Shown here piece by piece: positions 10,830-22,902 of a stretch of DNA of 64,000 nt. Under the pieces are notes generated by a model that was given only the letters and a program-made list of their open reading frames with translations, made no database searches and was not told where the DNA came from. The position numbers and the translations under genes are program-made. The stretch comes from Dillenia suffruticosa (taxonomy: Eukaryota; Streptophyta; Magnoliopsida; Dilleniales; Dilleniaceae): assembly GCA_033439265.1 (NCBI GenBank), contig JAVTVX010000024.1:20320501-20384500 (forward strand), given 5' to 3'. Positions within the stretch are counted from its first letter, which is position 1, and the number at the start of each line of letters is the position of its first letter.

Positions 10830-13427
10830 ATTCTGTGACGAAATCGGCGACAAATTTGTAATTTGTTGCTGAAATCAGTGACAAAACTGTTTTTGTAGCA
10901 AAATTAACAAATTTAACAACAAAATCAGCGACAAAAATATTTTGTCGCTAAAATCAGCAACAAATCTCTAATTTGTCGCTAAAATCAGCGACAAATACTA
11001 ATTTTGTCACTAAATTCAGCGACAAATTTTATTTTTGTCGCTAAAATCCGCAACAAATTCCATATTTGTTGCTAAATTAGCCACAAATTTAATATTTGTT
11101 GTTGAAATCAGCGACAAAACTATTTTTGTCACAAAATATCAACAAAATCAGCGACAAAAAAATATTCATCGCTAAAATTAGTGACAAAAAAATATTCGTC
11201 GCTAAAATCAGTGACAAATTACAATTTTGTTGCTAAAATCTGCAACAAGTTTCAAATTTGTCGTTGAAATCAGCGACAAATTTTATATTTGTCGCTAAAG
11301 TCAGCGACAAATTCCATATTTGTCGTTAAATCAGCGACAAATTATGTATTTATCGCAAAATCAGCCACAAATTTAATATTTGTTACTAAAATCAACGACA
11401 AAATATATTTTGTCGCAATTCAGCAACAAAATTAGCAACAAATATATATTCCTCACTGATGTCAGTGACAAATAAATGATTCGTCGCTAAAATCAGTAAC
11501 AAATTTTTTATTTGTCGCTAAAATCAGCGACAAATTTCCTTTTTGTCGCTAAATCAACCACAAATTACGTATTTGTTGCTAAATTCAGTGACAAATTATA
11601 TTTTGTCGTAATTTTATCGTAAAATAACAACGAAATTAGCAATAAAATTTTAAACGTCGCTAAATTCAGCGACAAATTATATTGGTCGCTAAAATCAGTG
11701 ACAAATTTCTTCTTTGTCGCTAAAAATCAGCGACAAATTCAATATTTGTCGCTGAATTCTGAGACAAAATTTTTTTATCTCTAAAATTGCATAACAAATA
11801 ATTGGTATTAAAATTTACTTGCTTTTGCTCCAAATTCTCTTATAATGTGCATTAAGTTATTCATTTCCTCTTATTATAGCTAAAAAAAATCATTCAGATT
11901 AACAAAAGTATTGATTTATATAATAAATGTTATGTAGAGTTGTAAGAGAAACCAACTAAAAAAGAGTCATGCCATTCATTAGTGTTAAAATTATTTCAGA
12001 TTTTGATATAAAATCGTTTTTGTGTTGTAGTCAAAGTCGTGATATTATATAAAAGGGAGTCTGACTCAATACAATACGATTAGTTTAATTAATTAAATAA
12101 AGGTTATTTGGGGTGCAACGAGTGGTATTTTGATTTTCTATGAAAAATATATCAAAAATTCTAATTTTTTTTTCGGAAAAATTCTTTTGAATATTCTATT
12201 ACCAGTACCAAGGGGTGGTGAGGAAAATCATGAAATGATATAATTGCTTAGGATATTTCATGATGTCTGAATTTTAACTCATCTCTTTTGTCACTCTATT
12301 TGTAAATTTTCTGATATTTGACCACCATTTTGTCATCCCCTAAGAAACTTCTTTGCAATTCCTATTAGGAAATGTAAATTTAAAAATCATTTCAATCTAT
12401 AATTTTAAGAAAATAATATTATAATTTTTAATATAATAAATAATATTCAAAACTATTCAAATGGTTTAAATTTCACCAACACTTTTAAAAATAACTCAAG
12501 TAATGTCTACAAAAATAGGGAAATTATTGATACAATAAAAAATAAGAAATAGGTTTTTAGAATACCTTTTAACAAATATATATATATTTGTTATATATAT
12601 ATATATATAAATTTTGTGTGTCGACAGAATATATCTATGTCTAATATAAATTAGCGACAAATATGAATTTTGTCGCTGACATCAGCAACAAATTTTGCTT
12701 TGTTCGCTGAAGTCAGCGATAGAGTTTTCTTTTGTCGCTGAAATCAAAAACAAAATTTTTTTGTCGCTAAATTTAAATTTTTGTAATGAAATTAGCGTCA
12801 AATTAAATTTGTCGCTAAAATCAGCGACAAAATCTGTTTTTGTCGCTAATATTAACGACAAATTTAATTTTCGTCGCTGAAGTCAGCAAGAAAAATTTTT
12901 TGTTGCTAAAATCGCACAAAATAAAAAAATTTGTTTTAAAATTCAGTGACAAATTTTAATTTCGTCGCTGAAATCAGCGACTAAATTATGGTTCGTTGCT
13001 GAAATCAGCGACGGAAATTATGGTTCGTCGTTGAAATCAGCGACGGAAAAACTGTTCGTCGCTGAAATCAGCGACGGAAACCTGGTTTGTCGCTGTGGTT
13101 CGTCGCTGAATTTTGCGACGAACTATGTTTCGTCGCACATATCAAGGACGAATACATATTTTGTCGCTTCATTTGTCATAAAATTAGTGACAAAATCATA
13201 AATTCGTCACTAAATTAAATTATTATTTGATAAATATATATTAATATTTTATTTTATTTTATTAATTTACAAATTTAGCGACGAATTGAGAATTTGTCGT
13301 TAAATTAGCTACGAATATGCAAATTTGTCGCAAAAGTAGCGACGAATATTTTTTTCATCGCAAAATCAGCAACGAATTTTCAGTTGTCGCTAAGTTAGTT
13401 ACGAATTTTCTTTCGTCACTAATATCA
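10830..13427. repeat. right subterminal repeat array of the large CACTA
   Basis: About 2.6 kb is built from dozens of units in which GCGACAAAT/ATTTGTCGC arms face each other every 40-60 bp, typically TTTGTCGCTAAAATCAGCGA. A non-repetitive AT-rich patch (~11800-12640) interrupts it. From ~13000 the units shift to GCGACGGAAA/TTCGTCGC variants. This is the En/Spm pattern of transposase-binding sites but unusually long. Confidence 0.85.
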
Positions 13428-14300
13428 CACTACAAAAAAACACGGTTTTAGCCACGGATTTTCGCGACGAAAAAAATTCGTCGCTATTTTGCGACGGATT
13501 TAGCGATGAAAAACTTTTTCGTCGCTAATTTGTCATAAAATTTGCAACAAAAAGGAAGTTGTGGCTAAATTAGTGACGGACACATCATTCGTAGCAAAAT
13601 TCGTCGCTAATTAGGGACGAAAAAATTTTCGTGACTAAATTCGTCGCTAATTAGTGACGAAAAAATTTTCGTTACTAAATTCGTCACTAATTAGTGACGA
13701 AAAAATTTTCGTCACTAAATTCGTCGCTAATTGGGGACAAAAAATTTTTTGTTGCAAATTTGGTCCCTAAATATGACAAAATTTTGCCACAAATTTAAAA
13801 TTTGTCGCAAAATTTAATCTTTTTTAAATGAAATTTTATTTTTTTATTTTTCTTTTTCTTTTATTAATATGTAATATTTAAGTTAAAAATCAATTTAGCG
13901 ACGGATTTATTTTCCGTCGCTAGATGAAAATCCCAATCCGTAATCCGATAATTTAGCGACGGATTAAAATCCGTCGCTGAATTTTATATTCTTTTAATTA
14001 TAATTTTATTTTATTTTTATTTTATTTTATTAATTTATATTAACAAATCATATTATTATTTTATAATATTTTAATTTACATTTTATTTTATTATATTATA
14101 TTTCATTTTTTAGAAGAATAATGTTATTTAATTCTTAAAAAAACCATATATTTTATTTTATTTAAATTATATATATTTTAATTAATTTATTATTTTTTTT
14201 ACTTTTTTTATTAGATTTAATATTTTTTTATTGTATAGGTAATTTTATTTTATTTGTATTATTTTATTCAATAATATAAAATTTTTAATTAAATATTAAT

Positions 14301-14600
14301 ATGCCTGCACCGGCGCGGGCGCCGGCGCATGCACGCACGAGCGCCTGCCTACTTGGGCGCCCACGCCCTGCGCGCGCTTGTCTCGGCGCTCAGGCAGGCA
14401 CGCGGGCGCCCGCGCCCCAGGAGGAGTGCGCGCACACCCGCGTGTGCCTGCCTTCGCGCCCGTGCCAGGCAGGCACGCGGGCGCCCGCGCCCCAGGAGGA
14501 GTGCGCGCACACCCGCGCGTGCCTGCCTTCGCGCCCGTGCCTGGGTGTGCCTGCCTGGGCGCCTAGGCAGGAGCGCGGGTGCCCAGGCCTGGGCGCCCTT
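14301..14600. repeat. GC-rich tandem repeat inside the nested CACTA
   Basis: A roughly 72 bp unit (GCAGGCACGCGGGCGCCCGC followed by a GGAGGAGTGCGCGCAC block and TGCCTGCCTTCGCGCCCG) occurs twice in tandem at 14393-14535, with partial copies on either side. All frames stay open because of composition. The abrupt switch from ~15% to ~75% GC marks it as a distinct module. Confidence 0.85.
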
Positions 14601-14626
14601 TGTTTTAATTCTAAAAAAACATGCAG

Positions 14627-14697
14627 GTGAAGGGATTCGAACCTTGGATCTTGGACTTCGGATTTGAGCAGATCACCACTGCACCATCACTTGGTGT
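14627..14697 (-). other. tRNA-like segment (pol III A and B boxes)
   Basis: On the minus strand an A-box-like TGGTGCAGTGGTGATCTGC (14668-14686) precedes a perfect B-box GGTTCGAATCC (14633-14643), spaced about as in a tRNA gene. The acceptor stem does not pair convincingly, so this is not called a functional tRNA. It may be the head of a SINE or a captured tRNA pseudogene. Confidence 0.55.
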
Positions 14698-15254
14698 TAG
14701 TGTTATGTGATGATATCTTTGTTTTCTTTCTTCCACCTTTTTGTTTCCTATTCTTACTTTTTTTTTTTCTTTTGGTTTTTTTTTTCTTTTTATTTTCATT
14801 TCTTATATATAATAATTTTATTGAAATTTGAATAAAAATATTTTGTGATTAAATATATAGATTTTTTAAATTATTAATATATTATAATTTATTGATAATT
14901 ATAATTTTATAGTTTTGAGATACATTTTTAAATTATGGATTTAAAAAATAAATTAAAAATGAAAAAGAATAATAAAATAATAAAATAAAAGAAAAAAGAA
15001 GAAATCAAAATATAATATTAATATATTTTTTAATTAATTTATTATTTTATTTTAAATTAGTATTTTATTATTTTTTATTTTATTAAAAATTATCATATTT
15101 ATTAGTTTTAATTAAATATTATTTTAGGTTGGTGGTATAAAAAAAAGTTTTAATATTTATTATTTTAAATTGTTATTATATATTATTTTATTATTATTAG
15201 AAAAATGTGAAAAAAAGATAATAAATAAAAAAAAAAACTTTATATCACAATAAT

Positions 15255-15312
15255 ATCGTTGGCTTGGTGGTTTACAGGTTGCGTGTGTGCAGGAGTTCGA
15301 ACCACGGTGGAG
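15255..15312 (+). other. second tRNA-like segment, opposite orientation
   Basis: A-box-like TTGGCTTGGTGGTTT (15260-15274) is followed by B-box GAGTTCGAACC (15293-15303). The same module, with the same AT-rich lead-in and GC-rich follow-on, recurs in the CACTA at 24882-27104 (26350-26415), so it is inherited by the family and not a chance match. Confidence 0.55.
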
Positions 15313-15806
15313 GCACGGTGGAGGCAGAAGGCGCGGCATTTTCCAGCAATTAAGAGTTGATGCTGCTGGCTCGGGCCGTCAGGTGGGCTGCTGGCTTGGG
15401 CGGGCAGGTTGCAGGGTTGCAGGTTGGGCAGGTTGGTGCTGGGGTGGGTGGGCATGTGGATCTGCCGGCTCAGGGGCAGGGCATATGGAATCAGCGACGG
15501 ATAAACGGATTTTAGTGACCAAAATTATCTGTCGCTAAATTTAGCGACGAATAATTTTTTGTCGCTAAATTTTGTGACGAATTTTAGTGACGAAAACTTA
15601 TTTGTCGCTAAATTTAGCGACGGATTCCAGATTTTCGTCGCTAAATTTAGCGACGGATTTTTAATTTTCGTCGCTAAATTTTTGCTACGCGTTATTAGTG
15701 ACGAAAAATTTTTCGTCGCTAAATCCGTCGCTAATGTTTTTAGCGACGAATTTTTTTAAAATTTTCGTCGCTAAATTTGTGGCTAAAACGCTGTTTTTTT
15801 GTAGTG

Positions 15807-15917
15807 TCATTGCTAAATGGCTATGAAAAATATTTTCGTCGCTAAATTCGTCGCAAAATAGTAACAAAAAATTTTTGTCGTAAAATTTCGTCGCAAAAGC
15901 CGTGTTTTTTTGTAGTG
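15807..15917. repeat. outer terminal segment of the large CACTA
   Basis: The sequence resumes the interrupted subterminal array after the TCA duplication and ends GCCGTGTTTTTTTGTAGTG at 15917. This is the intact 5' terminal inverted repeat of the large element. Confidence 0.85.
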
Positions 15918-17136
15918 TTAGTTTCTTTAAATGTTTTTCTCACCTTTATGGATTTCTCATCTTTTGAGCCTTATATATTCTTTCTTCTCCCTCTCTTTAA
16001 TACAATTCTTTCTCTATCAGGGGAAAAAAACACTCCTTATTTGACAAGTTTGCTGTCCTTTATAAAGTTGATAAGTTGGCTTCTCATTTAAAGGTTTTTT
16101 TTTTCTTTCCTGGTGGGGAAGTATTTGACATAAAGTGGATTTGTTAGCTAGAGCAGCTGATTAGGGGTGTACCTCTCCTATCACTAAGTAGGGTTTGTAT
16201 CCTGGCTACTTCATTGGGCTGCCAAGGGGCTTTTGTGATATGGGGACTTGGGGGGAAGCCTCTGGGTTTCTAGTTGTGTGTATTTATTTATTATTTTTTT
16301 TTGTGGCTGTTGGGCCTGCTTATTTTTGAGCACACAAATTGTTGTATTTAGCTAGGATGTTTCTGAAAGAAAGAAACAAATAAAATTCAAAAGACGGTAG
16401 GTTGTCTTGTTTGGGTTAGAAAGCATCTTTGTTATTCAATGGATTAGGAGAGATCAACAACTTCAGTATGCACATCAAAGCGACGTACTTGATTTGTGCT
16501 GGAAAGAACCTGGCTTACTTTGTAATGTTACTATTTCATCTTTGTAGTTTTGGTTGCTTCTATATCTTGTTACTTGGCTTAATATGATAGTCCTGGTGAG
16601 CATTTAAAATCAAATCATTACTTATTCGTGAGCTTCCTAGGGGAAATGTATTTTGCTGTTTTTGATTTTCATCAGCTTCTAGGCTCATGCCTTTGGGGTT
16701 TATAATGAGTATAGTCTAGAAGAGTTGAAGAGAGATTGGAGTAGTGATGCATTAGTTTTTCTTTTTTTTTTTCTTGCATTTTTTTTCTTTGAGTCTTTAT
16801 CATTCCTGAGATTTCTTATCCTTTGGAGTCCTTTTACATTCTTTGTGACCTTCAATAAAATTTTCTTTTTCTATTGAAAAAAAAAAAGGAAATTCAGCGG
16901 TTTGGATATGAGTTATTGTAGGCTACTCACAAGTGAATTGCAGGAAGTCATGCAGGAGACGCAGAACTGAATTGCAAAGACAAAAGTTGCAAAAGTGAAA
17001 ACCTTATTGAGCTGGAGACAGTTTTAAATAAGAGGCGTGTGTTTTGATGTGTTGGTTTTATGTATCAGTCCTTGTGTTGAACCTCATCTTCTCCATTGGC
17101 TTCATTTAATAATGAGGGGAATGCATTCACTTGCAG
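15918..17136. other. intergenic or intronic sequence upstream of the acidic-protein pseudogene
   Basis: No coding exon is recognised. Two T/C-rich stretches (about 15921-16020 and 16745-16885) are loosely similar to each other, and the second ends in an A11 run. They could be 3' tails of LINE-type copies, but nothing upstream codes for LINE proteins. Confidence 0.4.
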
Positions 17137-17812
17137 ATATATGACAAACCCAATGTCTTGGAAGCTGAAGAGGAAACAAAAGAGCATATTAAAGAAGCAG
17201 GTTATGTTGAGGATGTAGCACCAGGATCCAACAAAATAGAAAAAGTTAAAGAGCACTGAAAATGAAGCGGTAGCATGCAACTTCAAAGAAGAGGTTTGCC
17301 TAGCTTTGCCAGAACAAAGTTGGTTACAATATTAGCTTCTTCTTACTTTGAAGCATGTCCACTGCTGTAGTCTTTTGGGGAGCCTGAGGCAGCTGGCATG
17401 GATAAACTCACAACAATTGAGACAATTCGGGATGATGGAACCCTAGAGAGCACTGCTGTAGACACATCCTTGAAACATGAAGATAGCCAGCCGCCAGAAG
17501 TTGAGACCCTGGCTCCAGCAGAAGCCTCAAAAGAAGATGGCGATCAGACTCGTGAACAAGATATACACTCGTGAACAACATATACAACATGATGAGGAAG
17601 AAAAGGAGAGAACATAAACCAGGAGACAAGAACGAGAGATCCATTGATGTGGCATATAAAGATGAGAGAACTGCTCCAACTGAAGATGTTGGGGAAAAGA
17701 TTAGCATAACAGAGGAAGGGGATGATGTGGCAGATAGAAGCAATGTCAACAAAGAAAATGGATCGTTTGAGGAGGTAAGTACTCAATAAAATGCCAAATA
17801 TAAGAAACTCTT

Positions 17813-18217
17813 TGTTAGAGAAGAAATTGCAGAAGGCCAGCTGGACGAAGATGTGGCATCTTCAGTCTAGATGGAGGATGATTTGGCTACTGAAAGACAG
17901 ATAACCAACCCAGGTGGAATGATAGTCTATCAACGCAGAAGGCAGAGGCAAAAAAATTGTTAGAAAATGCTAGGGATGTAACAGTCTGCTGTTAGAAGAA
18001 TATTGGATGGTTAGAATAGAGATTTAGGATATAAATAAAATATGAAGGTTAACGGGAAAGGCATGGAAAAGATAGTTAGCTTCTGAGAAGTGTGGATAGT
18101 CTGCTCTAGAGAGAGACTGAGTTTTCTTTTATTCTTTATTTCTGCTATTGTAATGCTCCTTAGAGCCAGTAATCGAAGGAAGGGTTAATCTTCAAAAAAC
18201 TTTCTACTCCTTGCTAT
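17813..18217 (+). repeat. 5' LTR of the gypsy fossil
   Basis: Starts TGTTAGAGAAGAAATT and matches 22903-23320 along its length, with scattered substitutions. The 3' boundary is approximate. Confidence 0.9.
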
Positions 18218-18313
18218 CCCCTGCCGCCTTCTTCCCCACCCTTTTCTCTTTGTTCTTTCCTTTTCTCTCCCTCATCAGTCGACTGTCTCTCTCAGAAACC
18301 CCTCCTTTATTTC

Positions 18314-19578
18314 ATGACTCACACTCAAATGGATACAAAACTTGAATCCATCGAGAAAAGCATTGTCGAATTGGGGAAGAATGTCTTGACACTAGTCGAG
18401 GAGATGACTATTCATCGAACCAGGCTGGACAAACTTGACTCCTTGGAGGACTTAATGGCGGCGCTACTATGCCAAAAACACGACGCCCACGAAGAAGTGG
18501 ATTCCTCTGTCCCCCAATCCATGGCATTCCAGGAGACACTTCACTTCAGATAGGGTCCATTTCCATCCTGGGAACCCATTTGCAACACCCACGCCCAAAA
18601 TTTACATCTCAAGAAGACTTACCTTTCGCGTTGCGATGAATCGATCTGCCTTGCTTCGATGGTCACGATCCCGAGGCTTGGGTCGCACGAGCAGAGCAGT
18701 TCTTCTCCATTAATCACATCTCTGATGAATCGAAGGTTGCGATGACCATGATCTCCATAGATGGCCTAGCACTCTACTGGGTTCAGTGGCTTCTCGCTCA
18801 AAACCCATCGATTTCCTGGTCCGAACTCACATTTGAACTCTTCAATCGCTTCGGGGGAGGACTATTAGCAAATCCTTTCGAAACCCTAGCTTCCATGACA
18901 CAAACGGATACTATCGACGCCTATATTGATGAGTTCGTTGCTTGTGCAGCTCTCATCAAGAGCTTGAATCCATCGATCCACCTGTTGCTCTTCCTAAACG
19001 GGCTAAAAGATGAGATCTGCATGCGAATACGATCACACGAAGCTCTCTCCCTTTTTCAGACAATGAAGTTGGCTCAGGAGGTTGAGCGAGAGAATAGTTA
19101 TTTTATAACAGGTGTTTTACCAGGTAAAGGTGACGGAGCCCACTCTCCTCTCGGGTCTCGGAAATGGGGCGGGTCCAACCCGACCCTTGGAGGATCCAAC
19201 ACTTATCCCCACCCGAAAACCACGACCCGAAACCAAATCTCATTCAACCCATTTTCCCTCTGCAACAACCTTTACCAACAACGACCATCTCCTTCTCTCC
19301 CTCCTCTACAAACCTCTCTGTTTCCCAACCAGCACTCACGCCAAATATCCCACCATGAGATCTCGGACTTACACACAAAAGGGTTGTGTTTTAAATGCAA
19401 ACAACCCTACCATCCTCTTCACAAGTGCCCCAACAAAACCCTGTGCGTGATCATTCTGGGTGAGGATGAGGTTCCCTCAAATGACGGAGCCACAAGCGAC
19501 GACACTACTGTAGAGGATCTGGGGCATCAACCTGATGTTTCTCTTGCTGCACTGGAGCTCTCGATGTTCGCTGTATGA
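18314..19578 (+). pseudogene. gag region of the gypsy fossil
   Basis: Coil-forming N-terminal stretch, then a retrotransposon gag core (LYWVQWLL.., NPFETLASMTQTDTIDAYI, FLNGLKDEI), then a CCHC zinc knuckle C-X2-C-X4-H-X4-C at about 19387-19428. The knuckle binds RNA in capsid proteins of this family. It belongs to a broken element. Confidence 0.85.
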
Positions 19579-19625
19579 GGTATTTTTCACCCTAAGACTA
19601 TGAAACTTATGGGATCTTTTGGGGA

Positions 19626-22600
19626 TTGTTAATCATCTTAAATAGTGGTGCTAGCCATAACTTTATAGCTGATTTTATGGCCAAACAAAAGGGATTAGTA
19701 GTGAAATCCACGGACCCTTTTTGGGTACAGCTAGGAGATGGTAGACGGGTAGTCTCCTCAGGTATTTGTCCTGTTGTTCATATACAGTTGGGGAGTATTA
19801 CCATTACAGTTGATTGTTTCTTGTTTCCATTGGGGGTGTTGATGTCAACCTAGGAGTTTTTTGGTTGGAAACATTAGGCAAAGTAAGGGTGAATTGGCAG
19901 ACAATGTCCATGAAGTTCCAGTGGCAAAGTAGGAATGAGTGCTTGGTTGGAGACCCTGTATTAGTTCAAACCTCCTCTTCCTTGTCTGCATTAAAGAAGC
20001 TTACTGTAGCAGAATTTGAAGTCTGGTTTTGGGAGGCTAACATAGAAGAAGATCTGCAGAATGTGCAAAGCTCCTTGGGCAGACCCCTGCCCTCCAACAA
20101 GCAAGAAAATTTGCAGTCCCTTCTCTCAAAGTTTGCTGAGCTATTTTTAGAGGACACTCGCTTCCTCCTTGCAGAACAACTGATCACCGAATCCCTTTAC
20201 GTCCAGAATGTGGCCCTATTAGTAGCCGACCTTACCGATATAGTTATGAGCAAAAAAAGGAGATTGAGAAGCTGGTGGCAGACATGTTGACTGCAGGCAT
20301 CATTCGACCAAGCTCCATCCCTTTCTCTAGTCCAGTGCTCCTTTTGTGTCAATTATAAGGAGTTAAATAAGGCAACAATTCTGGATAAATATCCCATTCT
20401 GGAAGTTTATGAACTGCTTGACAAGTTACACGGTGCCCATTACTTCTCCAAATTGGACTTACGATCTGGTTATCACCAAATCCGAGTCACAGATTCTGAC
20501 ATTCCTAAAATAGCGTTTCGAACACATTCAGACCATTACGAGTTTATTGTAATGCCATTTGGACTTATGAATGCTCCCACCACCTTTCAAGCAACAATGA
20601 ACAATGTCTTCTATCCTTACCTTCGAAAGTTTATTTTGGTCTTTTTCGACAATATTCTTGTTTGTAGCCACACATGGAAGGAACATTTGAGACACTTGGA
20701 GATAGCCCTACATACTTTGGCCTCGAATTCATTAGTGGCAAATAAAAAGAAGTGTCGGTTTGGACAGCAAGACATTGAATATTTAGGCTACGTAATCTCT
20801 TTGGATAGAGTAAATTAATTCGGGAAAAGTAGACTGCATCATAAATTGGCCAATTCCCCGCTCTACAAAAGATGTTTGTGGTTTCTTAGGCTTAATCGGT
20901 TACTATAGAAGTTTTATTCGTGACTATGGGAAAATAGCTAGGCCTCTCACGGATTTACTAAGAAAAGAAGGACAACACAAGTTTGTGTGGACCATGGAAG
21001 CCAACCGAGCTTTTGAGGCTTTACAAGCAGTAATAACTCATGCCCCAATGTTGGCAAAGCCGGACTTTACTCAATTATTTACAGTTAAATGCGATGCTTC
21101 AGGGAGAGGAATAGGAGCAGTCCTACTACAAAATAGGAGACCCATAGCCTTTTTTAGTAAAGGTCTTTCTGAAAAATCCCTCTCAAAATCAACATACGAG
21201 AAGGAGTTGATGGCTCTTGTCTTAGCCGTTCAGCATTGGCGACCATACCTCATAGGATGCCATTTTGAAGTGAAAACATACCAAAAGAGCTTAAAGTTCC
21301 TATTGGAGCAGAAAATTTCAACACCTACATACCAACAATGGGTTTCTAAGTTGCTGGGCTATGATTTTAAGGTGCTGTACAAACCAGGAAACTCCAACAA
21401 AGTAGCAGATTCTCTCTCTCATCTGCAGGAGGGAGTAGCCTGTTTAGCATTGACATGGCAGCTGTGGAGCGATTGGAAACAAATTGAGGAAGAGATCACT
21501 AAGGATAAAGAGTTGTTTGCACTTAAACAATTACTGCAGAAAGATCCTCACTACAGACCACCATACTTGCTGAAAAATGACACGTTGCTGCACAAAAATC
21601 GAGTTGTAATTCCGGACACCTCGAGCTGGATCCCTAATCCATCACCGGGTGCAGAACACAATGGCGTCCTGAAAACCTACAAATGATTGGTTGCAAACTT
21701 ATATTGGAAATGAATGATGAAGTTCGTTCTATCCTTTGTGGTAGCATGCTTAGTTTGTCAACGTCAGAAGTATGAGACGAGAACCCCAGTGGGACTTTTG
21801 CAGCCTTTGCCAATCCCAGTAGTGATTTGGGAGGATATTTGAATAGAATTTATTAATGGACTCTCTCGATCACATGGAAAGGATTGCATATTATTGGTGG
21901 TTGATAGATTGTCAAAGTATAGACATTTTGTTGGCTTGAAGCACCCCTACACAACAAAGATAGCGACTTAAGTGTTTGTTAAAGAAGTGGTCCGTCTACA
22001 TAGACTACTAGTTCCATTGTTAGTGACCGTGATCCTATATTCCTTAGTAGATTTTGGATTGAATTGTTTCGTTTACAAGATACTAAGCTGAAAATGAGTA
22101 GTGCTTATCATTCGGAAACGGACGGATAGACAGAAGTGCTGAATAGAGGCCTTGAAACATACCTTCGCCGTTTTGCTTCGAAACAACCAAAGGGATGGTA
22201 TACTTGGTTGCCATGGGCCGAATTCAACTATAATACAAACTTCCATACATCCATAGGAATGACTCTTTTCCAAGCGGTGTATGGAAGAGTCCCTCCCACT
22301 ATACACAGGTTTCTTCCGGGAGAAGCGCGTGTGGAAGCAGTAGCCAGACAGCTCTTGGACCGAGATGAAGTTCTGAAACAACTCCATCATAACCTCCAAA
22401 AGGCACAGCAGCAAATGGTGAAATTTTCCAATGCTCATCGGAGACATGTGCAATTCAATGTAGGAGACTTAGTTTTCTTAAAATTAAGGCCATACAAACA
22501 AATCTTTGTCCACAAAAGAAGCAAGGCTAAGTTGTTCGCCAAGTATTATGGTCCCTTTGCTACTGTGCAGAAAATAGGAGAAGTGGCCTATAAATTGTTG

Positions 22601-22642
22601 CTACTGGAAGGGTCTCGTATACACCCCGTCTTCCATGTTTAA
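19626..22642 (+). pseudogene. pol region of the gypsy fossil (PR-RT-RH-IN)
   Basis: Protease-like SGASHNFI near 19640, an RT core (MDLRSGYHQIRV, PFGLMNAPTTFQ) near 20450-20820, an RNase H connection (FTVKCDASGRGIGAVLLQ, YEKELMALVLAVQHW) near 21080-21240, and integrase C-terminal sequence (WAEFNYNTNFHTSIGMTLFQ, GDLVFLKLRPY) near 22210-22490. Order and motifs are those of Ty3/gypsy. Broken. Confidence 0.88.
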
Positions 22643-22902
22643 CAGCTAAAGAAGATGATTGGAGACCATACACTCGAGTCAGCACTACCTCATTCTCTTG
22701 AGAATGAAGAAAGCTTGTGTGAACTAGCCGAGATACTAGATGAGAGAGTAGTTACAAAAGGTGGTCGAGCTCTAAAATAACTGCTTATTCGTTGGAAGAA
22801 TGGAACTAAGGAAGATGCAACATGACTTGATCTTTCAGACTTCAAAGGACAGTTTCCCAATTGCAGGCTTGAGGCCAAGGCTGAAACTTCAGCAGGGGAC
22901 AA

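Larger units (their letters stand above)
13428..15806 (+). mobile_element. non-autonomous CACTA element nested in the large one
   Basis: The left end is CACTACAAAAAAACACGGTT and the right end AACGCTGTTTTTTTGTAGTG, flanked by a 3 bp duplication TCA (13425-13427 and 15807-15809). Size is 2379 bp. It carries GCGACGAAA-type subterminal repeats at both ends (13450-13980 and 15490-15790), a GC-rich tandem repeat, two tRNA-like segments and AT-rich filler, but no transposase. Perfect termini and TSD make this younger than its host element. It would depend on TNP2/TNPA supplied in trans. Confidence 0.93.
2128..15917 (-). mobile_element. large CACTA (En/Spm) transposon, autonomous-type but decayed
   Basis: The element reads right to left. 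Its 5' terminus is at 15917, where the plus strand ends CCGTGTTTTTTTGTAGTG, the reverse complement of a CACTACAAAAAAACACGG terminus. Inside lie a right subterminal array (10830-13427 and 15807-15917), a TNP2-like transposase, a TNPA-like gene and a left subterminal array (2128-2900). A smaller CACTA (13428-15806) is inserted in the right arm. A matching CACTA terminus is not visible on the left, so that end is lost or diverged and the start is placed where the repeats begin. Several stops and frameshifts in the protein genes suggest it is no longer active. Confidence 0.85.

Noticed and set aside
10311-10884. Overlapping open frames of 90-180 residues
   Set aside because: All lie in the GC-rich hairpin island and (GA)n run of the CACTA; no frame has a recognisable protein.
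10830-13427. Possible CRISPR-like array of regular repeats
   Set aside because: Repeats are palindromic, diverged, unevenly spaced and part of a CACTA subterminal region in a plant genome; there are no unique spacers.
14627-15312. Functional tRNA genes
   Set aside because: A and B boxes are present but acceptor and anticodon stems do not pair, so only tRNA-like segments are reported.
16745-16890. LINE 3' tail ending in an A-run
   Set aside because: No LINE reverse transcriptase or endonuclease sequence is found upstream and no target duplication could be paired.
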